DNA of 64,000 bases, taken from assembly GCA_964016885.1 (NCBI GenBank), contig OZ024748.1, forward strand, positions 32,565,791 to 32,629,790, given 5' to 3'. Below, in pieces: positions 39,833 to 51,009 of the stretch. The stretch is from Eledone cirrhosa (Eukaryota > Mollusca > Cephalopoda > Octopoda > Eledonidae). The notes under the pieces were generated by a model, which saw only the letters and a program-made list of their open reading frames with translations, searched no databases and was not told the DNA's origin. Within the stretch, counting starts at the first letter, position 1. Each line of letters opens with the position of its first letter. The position numbers and the translations under genes were made by a program.

Positions 39833-42800
39833 ATATGTTACACACTGCTAAAAGTAATACTATACTTCTAAACTGGTTATATATTACACACTGCTAAAAG
39901 TAATGCTATACCGCTAAACTGGTTATATATTACATGCTGCTAAAAGTAATACTATACTTATAAACTTGTTATATATTAAACACTGCTAAAAGTAATACTA
40001 TAATCCTAAACTGGTTATATATTACACACTGCTAAATGTAATACTATACCTCTCAACTGGTTATATATTACACAGTTAAAAGTAATACTATATTTCTAAA
40101 CTGGTTATATATTACACACTGCTAAAAGTAATACTATACTTCTAAACTCGTTATATATTACACACTGTTAAAAGTAATACGATACCTATAAACTGGTTAG
40201 ATATTACATGCTGCTAAAATTAATACTATACCTCTAAACTGGTTATATGTTACATGCTGCTAAAAGAAATACTTTACTTATAAACTTGTTATATATTACA
40301 CACTACTAAAAGTAATACTATTATCATAAACTGGTTATATATTACACACTGCTAAAAGTAATACTATACCTCTAAACTGGTTATATATTACATGCTGCTA
40401 AAATTAATACTATACTTCTAAACTCGTTATATATTACACACTACTAAAAGTAATACTATACTTCTAAACTAGTTATATATTACACACTGCTAAAAGTAAT
40501 ACTATATTTCTAAACTGGATTATATATTACATGCTGCTAAATGTAATAATACTATACTTCTATAATTGTTAAATATTACACACTGCTAAAATAATACTAT
40601 ACCTCTGAAATGGTTATATATTACAAACTGCTAAAAGTAATAATATACTTCTAAGCTGGTTATATATTACACACTGCTAAAACTAATACTATACTCCTAA
40701 ACTGGTTATATATTACACACTGCTAAAAGTAATACTATACCTCTAAACTGGTTATATAATACATGCTGCTAAATGTAATACTATACTTCTTAACTGGTTA
40801 TATATTACATACTGCTAAAAGCAATACTATACTTCTAAACTGGTTATATAATACAAAATGGTAAAAGTAATGCTGTAACTCTAAACTGGTTATATATTAC
40901 ACACTGCTAAACGTAATACTATACTTCTAAACTGGTTATATATTACACACTACTAAAAGTAATACTATACTTCTTAACTAGTTATATGTTACACACTGCT
41001 AAAAGTAATACTATAATCCTAAACTGGTTATATATTACACACTGCTAAAAGTAATACTATACCTCAAAACTGGTTATATATTACACACTGTTACAAGTAA
41101 TACTATATTTCTAAACTGGTTATATATTACACACTGCTAAAAGTAATACTATAATTCTAAACTAGTTATACATTACATGCTGCTAAAAGTAATACTATAC
41201 TTCTAAACTCGTTATATATTACACACTGCTAAATGTAACACTATACTTCTAAACTGGTTATATATTACACACTGCTAAAAGTAATACTATAATTCTAAAC
41301 TAGTTATACATTACATGCTGCTAAAAGTAATACTATACTTCTAAACTGGTTATATATTACACACTGCTAAAAGTAATACTATACTTCTAAACTGGTTATA
41401 TATTACAGACTGCCAAAAGTAATACTATTTTTCTAAACTGTTTATAAATCACACACTGCTAAAGTAATACTATACTTCTAAGCTAGTTATATATTACACA
41501 CTATTAAAAGTAATACTATATTTCTAAACTGGTTATATATTACACACTGCTAAAAGAAATACTATGCTTCTAAACTAGTTATACATTACATGCTGCTAAA
41601 AGTAATACTATACTTCTAAACTCGTTATATATTACACACTACTAAAAGTAATACAATACCTCTAAACTGGTTATATATTACATGCTGCTAAAAGTAATAC
41701 TATATCTCTAACCTGGTTAAACGTTACATGCTCCTAAAAGTAATACTATACTTCTAAACTAGTTATAGATTACACACTGCTAAAAGTAATAATATACTTC
41801 TAAACTAGTTATATATTACACACTGCTAAAAGTATTACTATACTTCTAAACTGGATTATATATTACATGCTGCTAAATGTAATAATACTATACTTCTATA
41901 CTTGTTATATATTACACACTGCTAAAAGTAATACTATACCTCTGAAATGGTTATATATTACACACTGCTAAAAGTAATACTAGACTTCTAAGCTGGTTAT
42001 ATATTACACACTGCTAAAAGTAATACTATACCTCTAAACTGGTTATATATTACATGCTGCTAAAAGTAATACTATACTTCTAACCTCGTTATATATTAAA
42101 ACACTGCTAAAAGTAATATGATACCTCCAAACTGGTTATATATTACACACTGCTAAATGTAATACTATACTTCTTAACTAGTTATACATTACATACTGCT
42201 AAAAGTAATACTATACTTCTAAGCTAGTTATATATTACACACTATTAAAAGTAATATTATACTTCTAAACAAGTTATATATTACACACTGCTAAAACTAA
42301 TACTATACTCCTAAACTAGTTATATATTACACACTGCTAAAAGTAATACTATACCGCTAAACTGGGTATATATTACATGCTGCTAAAAGTAATACTATAC
42401 TTATAAACTTGTTATATATTAAACACTGCTAAAAGTAATACTATACCTCTAAACTGGTTATATGTTACACACTGCTAAATGTAATACTATACTTCTTAAC
42501 TAGTTATACATTACATACTGCTAAAAGTAATACTATACTTCTAAACTCGTTATATATTACACACTGCTAAAAGTAATACGATACCTAAAAACTGGTTATA
42601 TATTACATGCTGCTAAAAGTAATACTATACCTCTAAACTGGTTATATATTATATGCTGCTAAAAGTAATACTTTACTTATAAAATTGTTATATATTACAC
42701 ACTACTAAAAGTAATACTATAATCATAAACTGGTTATATATTACACACTGCTAAATGTAATACTATACTTCTTAACTGGTTATATATTACATACTGCTAA

Positions 42801-44171
42801 AAGCAATATTATACTTCTAAACTGGTTATATAATACAAACTGGTAAAATAATGCTGTAATTCTAAACTGGTTATATATTACACACTGCTAAACGTAATAC
42901 TATAGTTCTAAACTGGTTATATATTACACACTGCTAAAAGTAATACTATACCTCTAAACTGGTTATATATTACATGCTGCTAAAAGTAATACTATACTTC
43001 TAACCTCGTTATATATTAAAACACTGCTAAAAGTAATACGATACCTCCAAACTGGTTATATATTACATGCTGCTAAAAGTAATACTATACCTCTAAACTG
43101 GCTATATGTTACATGCTGCTAAAAGTAATACTATACTTCTAAACTAGTTATATATTACACACTGCTAAAAGTTATACTATACTTCTAAACTGGATTATAT
43201 ATTACATGCTGCTAAATGTAATAATACTATACTTCTATACTTGTTAAATATTACACACTGCTAAAATAATACTATACCTCTGAAATGGTTATATATTACA
43301 CACTGCTAAAAGTAATATTATACTTCTAAGCTGGTTATATATTACACACTGCTAAATGTAATACTATACTTCTTAACTGGTTATATATTACACACTGCTA
43401 ACAGTAATACTATACCTCTGAAATGGTTATATATTGCACACTGCTAAAAGTAATACTATACTTCTAAGCTGGTTATATTATTACACACTTCTAAAACTAA
43501 TACTATACTCCTAAACTGGTTATATATTACACACTGCTAAAAGTAATACTATACTTCTAAACTAGTTATACATTACATGCTGCTAAAAGTAATACTATAC
43601 TTATAAACTTGTTATATATTACACACTACTAAAAGTAATACTATAATCCTAAACTGGTTATATATTACATACTGCTAAAAGTAATACTACACCTCTAAAC
43701 TGGTTATATATTACACACTGCCAAACATAATGCGATACATCCAAACTGGTTATATATTATATACTGCTAAAAGTAATACTATACCTCTAAACCGGTTATA
43801 TGTTACATGCTGCTAAAAGTAATACTATACTTCTAAACTAGTTATATATTACACACTGCTAAAAGTAATACTATACTTTTAAACTGGATTATATATTACA
43901 TGCTGCTAAATGTAATAATACTATACTTCTATACTTGTTAAATATTACACACTGCTAAAAGTAATACTATACCTCTGAAATGGTTATATATTACACACTG
44001 CTAAAAGTAACACTATACCTCTAAACTGGTTATATAATACATGCTGCTAAATGTAATACTATACTTCTATACTGGTTATATATTACACACTGCTAAAACT
44101 AATACTATACTCCTAAACTGGTTATATATTACACACTGCTAAATTAATACTATACCTCTAAACATGATATA
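39833..44171 (+). repeat. 46-bp satellite, block B
   Basis: The same monomer continues in the same orientation after element A. It is more diverged than block A, with many single changes, and it has a distinct subtype with extra bases: CTGGATTATATATTAC plus AATAATAC, near 40517, 41850, 43195 and 43880. The last satellite bases are ACATGATATA at 44162-44171. Confidence 0.97.
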
Positions 44172-44375
44172 CTAGACATGAAAAATGCGCAAGCTCAAAA
44201 GTGCCACAGAATGTTATAATAAACCTTCAAAAGTGTGGGACTAGAGTTGTTGCTAAAAAATATTGTAATCATTATATATCGTACATTCTGTGGCATCCTT
44301 TATAAAAATAGCTTAAACCAACGAAGCCTTTATTTTTACGCTATTTCACTTAGTTAATTCTTAGAGTGTAACATA
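44172..44375 (+). repeat. Left 204-bp terminal inverted repeat
   Basis: The reverse complement of 44921-45124 matches this arm throughout. Identity stops sharply after GTGTAACATA at 44375. Confidence 0.9.
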
Positions 44376-44421
44376 TAAAAATATGATTTACAACTATAAA
44401 ATAAATTAATTAATATAATAA

Positions 44422-44518
44422 CAGAGCTGCGGAGCTGAAATTTAGGAAATAATGGAGTATCGGATCCTGAGTTGGAGCCAGTCAATTTTTGGCCGACTCC
44501 GCAGCCCTGTATAATACA
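44422..44518. mobile_element. 97-bp hAT-type MITE nested in the TIR element
   Basis: The ends are CAGAGCTGCGGAG on the left and, inverted, CAGGGCTGCGGAGTCGG on the right. They are flanked by an 8-bp target duplication with one mismatch (TATAATAA at 44414-44421, TATAATAC at 44519-44526). An 8-bp duplication and CAG...CTG ends are typical of hAT elements. It has no coding capacity. Confidence 0.8.
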
Positions 44519-44920
44519 TTTCATATTAAAGTTATTAATAAACCTATTTTACACTGCATGCAAATTACCATGAGATATTGATATTAGATATAAGATACAG
44601 CGCAATATCTACAGCTGTAAAAGTACGAAAGCGAAGTAATAATAAGTGGCTTAAGGTAATTCCAATATGAAAGTTTGTAGTGATAAAAATTTGATAATGC
44701 AATACGATTGTTAATATTATAGTTCTATGAAAATGTAACAATAGATAACTAAATTATTTTACTATTAGTATATTTAAGAAATTATCATTATAGATTTGAT
44801 CGTTCATATAAGCATCATATTAATTTTCAACACAATTATTTTGTTACTATGAGTATATGATAATAATATTACGTAATTATTTATAGCTGTTATTACATTA
44901 AACATAGATGTATTTATTTT

Positions 44921-45124
44921 TATGTTACACTCTAAGAATTAACTAAGTGAAATAGCGTAAAAATAAAGGCTTCGTTGGTTTAAGCTATTTTTATAAAGGA
45001 TGCCACAGAATGTACGATATATAATGATTACAATATTTTTTAGCAACAACTCTAGTCCCACACTTTTGAAGGTTTATTATAACATTCTGTGGCACTTTTG
45101 AGCTTGCGCATTTTTCATGTCTAG
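44921..45124 (-). repeat. Right 204-bp terminal inverted repeat
   Basis: This is the inverted copy of 44172-44375. It ends in CATGTCTAG, with no matching TA or longer target duplication outside. Confidence 0.9.
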
Positions 45125-45551
45125 TTTAATATTTTTTTAAGGCAACGCTTGTAATAACTCTAGTTAAACAGGATATATATTAATAATAAATTATCGTTGT
45201 AATGTAATTAGATTATGTAATTGTTATTATAAATTATCTTATCAATATTAGTGTAAGATGTATAAAAATATTTTCAGACTTTTAATATAAACAACTACAA
45301 AAAACAATCAATATTAAATCAATATATTATACATAATAGAAAACATAAAATAAACAATACAAAAACAAAATATTTACATACAATTGCAATTATCAGTGTA
45401 TATACATTTTCTTTATATTCCCTGAGCAAATTAATAAGATTTGTTTGTATTGTACATAATTTGATGACTTGTTGGAGTGTATTAAAAGATAGCAACAATT
45501 TGTGATTAAATTGTTATCTTAAGCAACTCACTTTTTAATAGTTGTTGGCTG
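45125..45551. other. AT-rich stretch, no gene
   Basis: I see nothing coding here. The segment around 45270-45316 (TTTTAATATAAACAACTACA and onward) is repeated at 53709-53754, so at least part of it is a dispersed repeat. Confidence 0.6.
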
Positions 45552-45662
45552 AGCGAAATTGTAAAAGCCTATGAGCAAATATAAAAAAAAATACACAAAC
45601 AACATTTCCTTGTGTTATTACAACATTAGATAAAATAATTGAGCAATGTCGTTATATTTTGC
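45552..45662. repeat. Dispersed ~110-bp repeat, copy 1
   Basis: It is similar to 47076-47190: both share AGCAAAT, AAAATACACA(A/G)ACAACATTT, CAACATTAGAT and GAGCAA in the same order with comparable spacing. Copy 2 adjoins the 3' end of the repeat-protein ORF at 47181-47642, so this copy may mark a lost relative of that unit. Confidence 0.6.
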
Positions 45663-45680
45663 TCTTATTGCACATTAATA

Positions 45681-45850
45681 GTGTTTCTATTTTTCGGCAC
45701 AAATCCATTACGGCAGTCCATTACTGGTACTTTATTTTATCGAATTAGTAAGTATGAAAGTCGAAGTTAACCTCGGCAGGATTTGAACTTAGAATGCAAA
45801 GGACCATAACAATACTGCAAAGCATGGTGTCTGACACTCTATCAATACTT
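45681..45850 (-). mobile_element. tRNA-derived SINE, diverged and truncated
   Basis: It matches the SINE at 60824-61010 along most of its length: TTACTGGTACTTTATTTTAT near one end, AAGTTAACCTCGGC, a B-box-like ATTTGAACT (inverse strand) and CAAAGCATGGTGTC. It lacks the tRNA head at its right end and carries many substitutions, so it is older than the copies at 60.8 and 62.3 kb. Confidence 0.8.
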
Positions 45851-46399
45851 GTGTTGAGCTGGTCATTAATTTATGGTGGTCGTGCGTGGAGTAGAGCAAT
45901 CGCTAGTTGAAATATTATGAACAAAACATTTTTATTTGCCGAAGAACATATTTTCAATACTGTTTGTGAATGTGACGAAGGAAATACATTCTGATATGGA
46001 ACAGTGTACAAAGTGTGTCTGTGAATAACATAATGTTACCTCATGTTGTTGTCAAGACATAATGGATTTCGTATATCCAGTTAGAAGATGAAACCTAGCC
46101 ATCTCGGATTAGTTATATTTCATGCCATGTGTAAACGTGTTTGAGGATAGCAAAATATGCGTGTTTCTTGTCTGGAAACTTTCTGCTAAACTGATTGGTT
46201 TCGTTTTTGGCACTATACAATACTCATCCAACAGATAGCTGTATTGGATCCTTGATGGGTTAATATTTAGGTGAGGGTGCTTGATGCAGAGTTAGTGCAA
46301 AATGGATCAATGAGTGTAATAATAATAATGATAATAATAATGAAAATATTGTGTACAATGCTGAGGTGCACTACAACTCATCAAAAGTGCATATATAAT
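45851..46399. other. Unique-looking AT-rich stretch, no gene seen
   Basis: No coding frame, RNA gene or known repeat was recognised. A short AATAATAATGATAATAATAATG run is at 46317-46342. Confidence 0.5.
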
Positions 46400-46985
46400 A
46401 CATAGGGTAATATAAAAACGTCAGGAAAAAAGAACAGTGCATGAGTCATGATATACACATATGTGCATGTGTATGGAAGGGGGACATCAGGTGTAGTTTT
46501 GGTGTATTTTGGAATGTATGATGGTTTTAAAGGATGCAGTGTGTCATCAGCTAACAACTGATGCAGGAAGTTTGTTCCATCCTTCAGCAACTCTGAGCAT
46601 GAAGAAATATTTCCTAAAGTCATGGGAGCTGTGTTGTTTTCTGACTTTGTGGGCATGTCCACGTGTTAGACACATGGAGATCAAAAAGGTGTTCGGGGTT
46701 GTTGTTGGTCGGATGGTTAATAACTTTGTGGGTGTTTACCAAGTCCATTGCCAGAGGGAAGCAAAATATTCAGGGTATGGTAGGTGTCTGATGGAGGGTA
46801 TGCGCTTGGTTGCATGTCTCTGAACAGTTTCCAGGAGGTCAATGTTCTGAGCAAGATAGGGGTTCCAGACTGATGACGCGAACTCCAAGTGTATTCGTAC
46901 CATAGATGCATACAGCTTTAAATAGATGGCTGGAGAGCAGCTAATGAAGGTCTTGCTGATTGATGCCAAGTCAATCTTAATAAAT
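46400..46985 (-). pseudogene. Degenerate non-LTR retrotransposon (LINE) reverse transcriptase tail
   Basis: On the minus strand the segment ending near 46736 reads YLKLYASMVRIHLEFASSVW then NPYLAQNIDLLETVQRHATK, the well-known C-terminal part of Jockey/CR1-like reverse transcriptases (LYK..VRPHLEYASSVW.P....DI..LE.VQRRAT). Further along, in another frame, TRGHAHKVRKQHSSHDFRKY then FFMLRVAEGWNKLPASVVS matches the final LINE segment. Frames change and stops intervene, so it is a dead 5'-truncated copy with only the 3' end of the coding region. The clade is not resolved. Confidence 0.8.
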
Positions 46986-47005
46986 TGACTGATTTATCTG
47001 TTCAC

Positions 47006-47022
47006 TACTGCTAATCCACCGG
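47006..47022 (-). repeat. Possible SINE head fragment
   Basis: CTGCTAATCCACCG resembles the head of the SINE at 60824-61010 (CTGCCAATCCACCG). The match is very short and could be chance. Confidence 0.3.
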
Positions 47023-47075
47023 TTTGTACAATTTTTTTAGATAATGTCAATTTGAGCTTGAATCATTGGCGTAAT

Positions 47076-47190
47076 GAAATTTGAAAAGATTATAAGCAAA
47101 TCTTTTTTAAAATACACAGACAACATTTAACTGTATCGTTGCAACATTAGATCTAATAATGGAGCAACATTTGTGCAGAATTATTGTTTG
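47076..47190. repeat. Dispersed ~110-bp repeat, copy 2
   Basis: This is the counterpart of 45552-45662. It overlaps the end of the repeat-protein ORF on the minus strand and may be its 3' untranslated region. Confidence 0.6.
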
Positions 47191-47642
47191 TGCAATAAGA
47201 TATTTGCAGATCTGTACTTGGTCTGCTCTTTAGCCAACTCGGTACGTTTAGAAGCTCTACGCTCGGCTTGCTTTTGAGATATAATAGCTGAATTTGCAGA
47301 TCTATACTTGGCCTGCTTGTTTGCCAACTCATACCGTTTTGAACATCTATACTTGGCCTGTTTTTGTGTTAATTTAGCAAAATTCACAGCTCTATAATCG
47401 GCCTGTTTTTGTCTCAACTTCTCCCGATTCCGCATCCGGTAAGCTGCTTTCACATCCAATTTAATACGCCCATCTAGATTATTAGCACAGGAATGTGAAC
47501 AAGCTTGTGGGACCGCATCATTGTAAGTATATGAACTGCCTGCAACATCAAGACCCAATTCACAAGTGCAGCGTTGCTCATTCACATCGGCAGTGGGGAC
47601 ACCAAAATCAGTGACAGGTCTCGATTCACTCGCGAGATACAT
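47181..47642 (-). CDS. Hypothetical 153-aa protein with 15-residue repeats
   Basis: I do not recognise the family. The first true ATG is at 47642. The N-terminal half (to about residue 65) contains several Cys and is not repetitive. The C-terminal half consists of about five 15-residue repeats of the pattern YRxxNxxxLxQKQAK: YRAVNFAKLTQKQAK, YRCSKRYELANKQAK, YRSANSAIISQKQAE, RRASKRTELAKEQTK, then YRSAN. The repeats are Lys/Gln/Ala rich and probably helical, perhaps a coiled coil or nucleic-acid binder. The frame stays open to a natural stop. A TATA-like run (TATATATGTTTAAATATATA region, 47654-47672) lies just upstream. It could be a transposon-borne gene or a fragment of a repeated gene family. 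No intron signals were assessed. Confidence 0.45.
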   Translation of the reverse strand: MYLASESRPVTDFGVPTADVNEQRCTCELGLDVAGSSYTYNDAVPQACSHSCANNLDGRIKLDVKAAYRMRNREKLRQKQADYRAVNFAKLTQKQAKYRCSKRYELANKQAKYRSANSAIISQKQAERRASKRTELAKEQTKYRSANILLHKQ

Positions 47643-47673
47643 CACAGCTACACTATATATTTAAACATATATA

Positions 47674-47735
47674 CAGTGATACCTCGCTACTTGGCGGTTC
47701 AACTATCGCAGATTCACGATTTCGCGCATTTTTAG
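47674..47735 (+). mobile_element. pogo/Tigger-like terminal repeat remnant
   Basis: After a TA dinucleotide the sequence CAGTGATACCTCGCTACTTG runs into GCGGTTCAACTATCGCAGAT. This is the typical start of pogo/Tigger-type inverted termini (CAGTGGTACCTCG class). No matching second end or transposase was found nearby, so it is a solo end. Confidence 0.5.
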
Positions 47736-47905
47736 AATATATATATGAACACCTAAAATTTTTCATTAAATCCATTAAAATATTAATAATAAACACAGTT
47801 CTAATCATACGCTATATATATATATATATATAAATATAAGTAATTAATACCGTATAAATGGTACAAAGACTGTTTATGTAAAATGTATTTCTCAACAGAG
47901 TATTG
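47736..47905. other. AT-rich spacer with a (TA)n run
   Basis: It contains TA repeats at 47812-47832 and no gene. Confidence 0.6.
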
Positions 47906-47909
47906 AATA

Positions 47910-48173
47910 TAAAGAAAAGTGATGTTTCTCTTTGTCGAATAAATAAATGCACAATCAAGTCTAACAATCATTTTATTTAATGCAATAATTTAGTAAATTT
48001 CCTACAACGTCAATATTTTGAGGAGCGGGTCTTTCCACGTCTGTTCATGTCCGTGGTCCAAAAAGAGTGTGTGAACCTGTGGCTGTGTCCGGGTGTATTT
48101 TTGCCTCCCTTCCCTGAAGGGTTGTTAAGGGGAGGCAACTGCTAGCTACCAAGCGACCATCTCAGCCACTACA
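47910..48173 (-). repeat. 3' LTR of element B
   Basis: This 264-bp LTR starts TGTAGTGGCTGAGATGG in element orientation and ends CTTTTCTTTA, not in CA. An AATAAA signal (47973-47978 on the opposite strand, reading TTTATT) is suited to 3' processing. Confidence 0.94.
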
Positions 48174-48651
48174 TTCACCTCGGAGCAGATTTTTTGTCGC
48201 AAAATCGTTAACAATGAAGCGAAGGTAGTTTACAAAATGTAGAAGGATGTATCAACAAATTCAAAATTAAAAAAAAAAATAATAAATAGGTTCATGTCTG
48301 CAAGCATTAACGCAGACAAAACAAAAAAAAAAACGTACAGTAAAAGATGCAAAATGCATGAAAAGATAACACTCTTCGCAATAAAGGGGCCCCGGATGCG
48401 ATAAACAAGAAAAAAAATGTTTTGCTAGGCAATGAAAATGCCATATGTAGCATAGTTATAAAAATGCACTAAAAAAAAAGGGACTGTGTCAGAATTGACA
48501 ACAGTCGTAATGTTACGCAAAATATAATATATTGACACTGCCGTAGGCAGTCAAGAATCCAAAGGTAACAAAATGCAATGTACAACAAAAACAATTGGAA
48601 GGAAAAAAATAACAAAACAAAACAAACAAAACAAAAAAAAAAAAATACAAT
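48174..48651 (-). other. Element B 3' untranslated region
   Basis: About 480 bp lie between the pol end and the 3' LTR. The stretch is A-rich, with several poly-A runs (48271-48281, 48319-48332, 48636-48646) and no coding sequence. Only a weak purine stretch, GAGGTGAA, precedes the LTR in element orientation as a candidate polypurine tract. Confidence 0.6.
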
Positions 48652-49317
48652 TCAGTTTATATTACTGCATAGCTTACGGGGCCAATGCACCCTTCGCCCA
48701 GAACGGGTCGTAGTTCTGTGTGTTGATGGTGGGGGAGGGGAAGAAATAGGCCTGTGTGGCAAAGAAAAAGAGGGGGGCATTTGAGTTTCAAGTGTCATTG
48801 TGTCATTGTCCAGGTTTGCTCGTTTGAGACGATCAACGGAAACCGTTTCCCTGGAACCCCGAATGTCCAGTGTGAAATGTTTGTCTGTGCGAGCAAGCAC
48901 ACGATAGGGTCCAGAGTACGGCCGTTGAAGAGGGGGTCTCACGGCGTCGTCTCTAACGAACACATGGGTCCACAAGGCAATATCCCTTGGGACGGCAGTT
49001 TTTACAGTCTGCTTCCTAGTGCCCATCGGTGGTAGATCCTTGAAATAAGAGTGAAGCCGGGACACGTAGGAAGCGGGGTCCTGCGAAGTCAGGTCAAAAG
49101 GGGCCAGCATTTGCCCTGGTAACGCCAGAGGCGTACCATAAACTAATTCGGCAGAGGAGAACCCAAGGTCCACCTTTACCGTCGACCGAATACCCAACAA
49201 TACAATGGGTAGGTACTCGCTCCAACGTGAAGAGTCCATGGAAGCCCTTAAGGAGGCTTTGAGCTGCCTGTGGAATCTTTCCACCATTCCGTTTGAGGCT
49301 GGGTGGTAAGCCGTGGT
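48652..49317 (-). pseudogene. Element B pol, integrase end after internal TGA
   Basis: This part continues integrase in the same frame as 49318-51009, after the TGA at 49320-49318. It carries the catalytic Glu in [13 protein letters not shown], the C-terminal domain (PLQRPYSGPYRVLARTDKHF, FTLDIRGSRETVSVDRLKRA) and the family ending TTTRSGRRVHWPRKLCS. The region between YGTPL and YRVLAR is intact here, which shows what element A has lost. No chromodomain was recognised. Confidence 0.9.
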
Positions 49318-51009
49318 TCATATTCGAGTAGCCCCCAGGATTTGGGTTAGCTCTCGGAAGAGGTTAGACTCGAATTGACGACCACGATCTGTTGTTATGG
49401 TGGTTGGTACACCGAAACGAGCGATCCACGAAGATACGAGGGTACGGGCTGTGGTTTCGGCGGTGATATCTGTTATAGGGACGGCTTCAGGCCAACGCGA
49501 AAAACGGTCAACAATCGTCAAAAGATACGAAAAACCACGACTAACCGGCCACGGGCCGACGATGTCCACATGAATGTGACGAAATCTTGCATCGGGGCAG
49601 GTGAAGGTTCCGAGAGGAGCCTTAACATGTCTATGAACTTTCGCTTGTTGGCAAGCGACACAGGAACGACACCAAGCAGCAATGTCACGTCTCATACCAG
49701 GCCAGAAAAATCTGGCTGTTATGAGTTTTACTGAGGCTGATACTCCTGGGTGAGAAATGCCATGTAAAGCGAGAAACGCAGTTCGTCGATGTTCCACTGG
49801 GACTAGAGGTCGTGGTGAGTCCAACGAAACATCACACAGTATCTGTCCGTCAGCAGTTGAGATCGGAATGTATTTCAGTTTGCAATGTACAAACTCTGGC
49901 GATGTAACATCCAACGATTCGAGAGTGGGTTGGGCAGCTGCCATTCGATGTAAATCTATCTCCTCGGAAGACGAAATCGATGCGATCGGCAGGCGAGACA
50001 GCGCATCGGCCGCTGTATTAAAAAAACCCGGAATATGTTGAATGTCGTTCGTGAACTGTGAGATGAAGTCCAGATGTCTCGTTTCTCTGGGCGAGTATTT
50101 GTCTGCCTTAGTTCGAAGAGCAAACGTCAAGGGTTTATGATCAGTGAAAATGGTGAATGTTCTACCTTCAAGTACATGAGCAAAATGTTTCACTGATAAA
50201 TAAATTGCTAATAGCTCCCTTCCAAAGGTGCTATAGCGAGTTTCTGCAGGCTTTAACTTCCTCGAAAAGAACTCGAGTGGTTGCTGTACCCCATCACCCT
50301 TCTGCTGTAAGACTGCGCCCACGGCGCTGTCCGAAGCATCAACGCAGAGCGATAGCTCGGCGTTGGGTACTGGGTGGGCGAGCAAAGACGCGTTCGCTAA
50401 CGCCTTTTTCACTTTTTTAAAATCATCAAGCTGCGTTTCATTTAAGGAAATGTCCATATTCTTACGCGGGCAACCCTTAAAAATCTCTGTCAACGAGAAC
50501 AGCAATTTAGAACAACCAGGTACGAATCGCCTATAAAAATTTACAAGGCCCAGGAATTGACGCAATTGACGCAGTGAACTTGGCGGAGGCAAATCCGATA
50601 CTGCCTTAACCTTCTCAGGAAGAGGTCGAATACCATCGGCGTCAATCAGATGGCCTAAAAATGTTAGTGAAGTCGAGCCGAAAACACACTTGGAAGCATT
50701 AATTCGAACATTGTAGATCTGTAAACGACGAAATACGAGATCCAGATGCTTTGAATGCTGCTGAGGGGAAGAACTAGCAATCAACACGTCGTCGATATAC
50801 GTGTACACAAAATCCAGGCCCCGAGTAATATCATCCATAAATCGTTGGAAGGTACTTGCAGCGTTTCTAAGGCCGAAAGGCATAGTGAGGAACTCGAACG
50901 ATCCGAAAGGAGTGGCAATAGCAGTCTTTGGGATATCCTCCTCGTTAACCGGAATTTGGTTATAAGCGCGGATCAAATCAAGCTTAGAAAAGATTCTGCA
51001 ACCCTGCAA
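49318..51009 (-). pseudogene. Element B pol, reverse transcriptase, RNase H and integrase
   Basis: The 563-codon frame holds most of pol. RT motifs: [36 protein letters not shown] and the active site [12 protein letters not shown], then [18 protein letters not shown] and [17 protein letters not shown]. RNase [39 protein letters not shown] and [11 protein letters not shown]. Integrase: zinc-binding HGISHPG with WCRSCVACQ, first Asp in HVDIVGPWP, second Asp in [10 protein letters not shown]. It ends at TGA after GATRI. In element A the matching codon encodes Arg ([14 protein letters not shown]), so a CGA to TGA change is likely. It is one base out of frame with the protease segment upstream. 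Confidence 0.94.

Larger units (their letters stand above)
44172..45124. mobile_element. 953-bp terminal-inverted-repeat element (non-coding)
   Basis: 204-bp inverted repeats at 44172-44375 and 44921-45124 look identical base for base and start CTAGACATGAAAAATGCGC. The 545-bp interior is AT-rich with no ORF and includes a nested hAT-type MITE. The organisation is that of a large MITE or foldback element. A clean target duplication is not seen: the left flank is ...GATATA and the right flank TTTAAT. The superfamily is not determined. Each arm carries a smaller inverted pair, TGCCACAGAATGT (44202-44214) and ACATTCTGTGGCA (44283-44295). Confidence 0.85.

Noticed and set aside
46509..46823. 104-codon plus-strand frame
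   Set aside because: It is antisense to a clear LINE tail on the minus strand and has no homology of its own.
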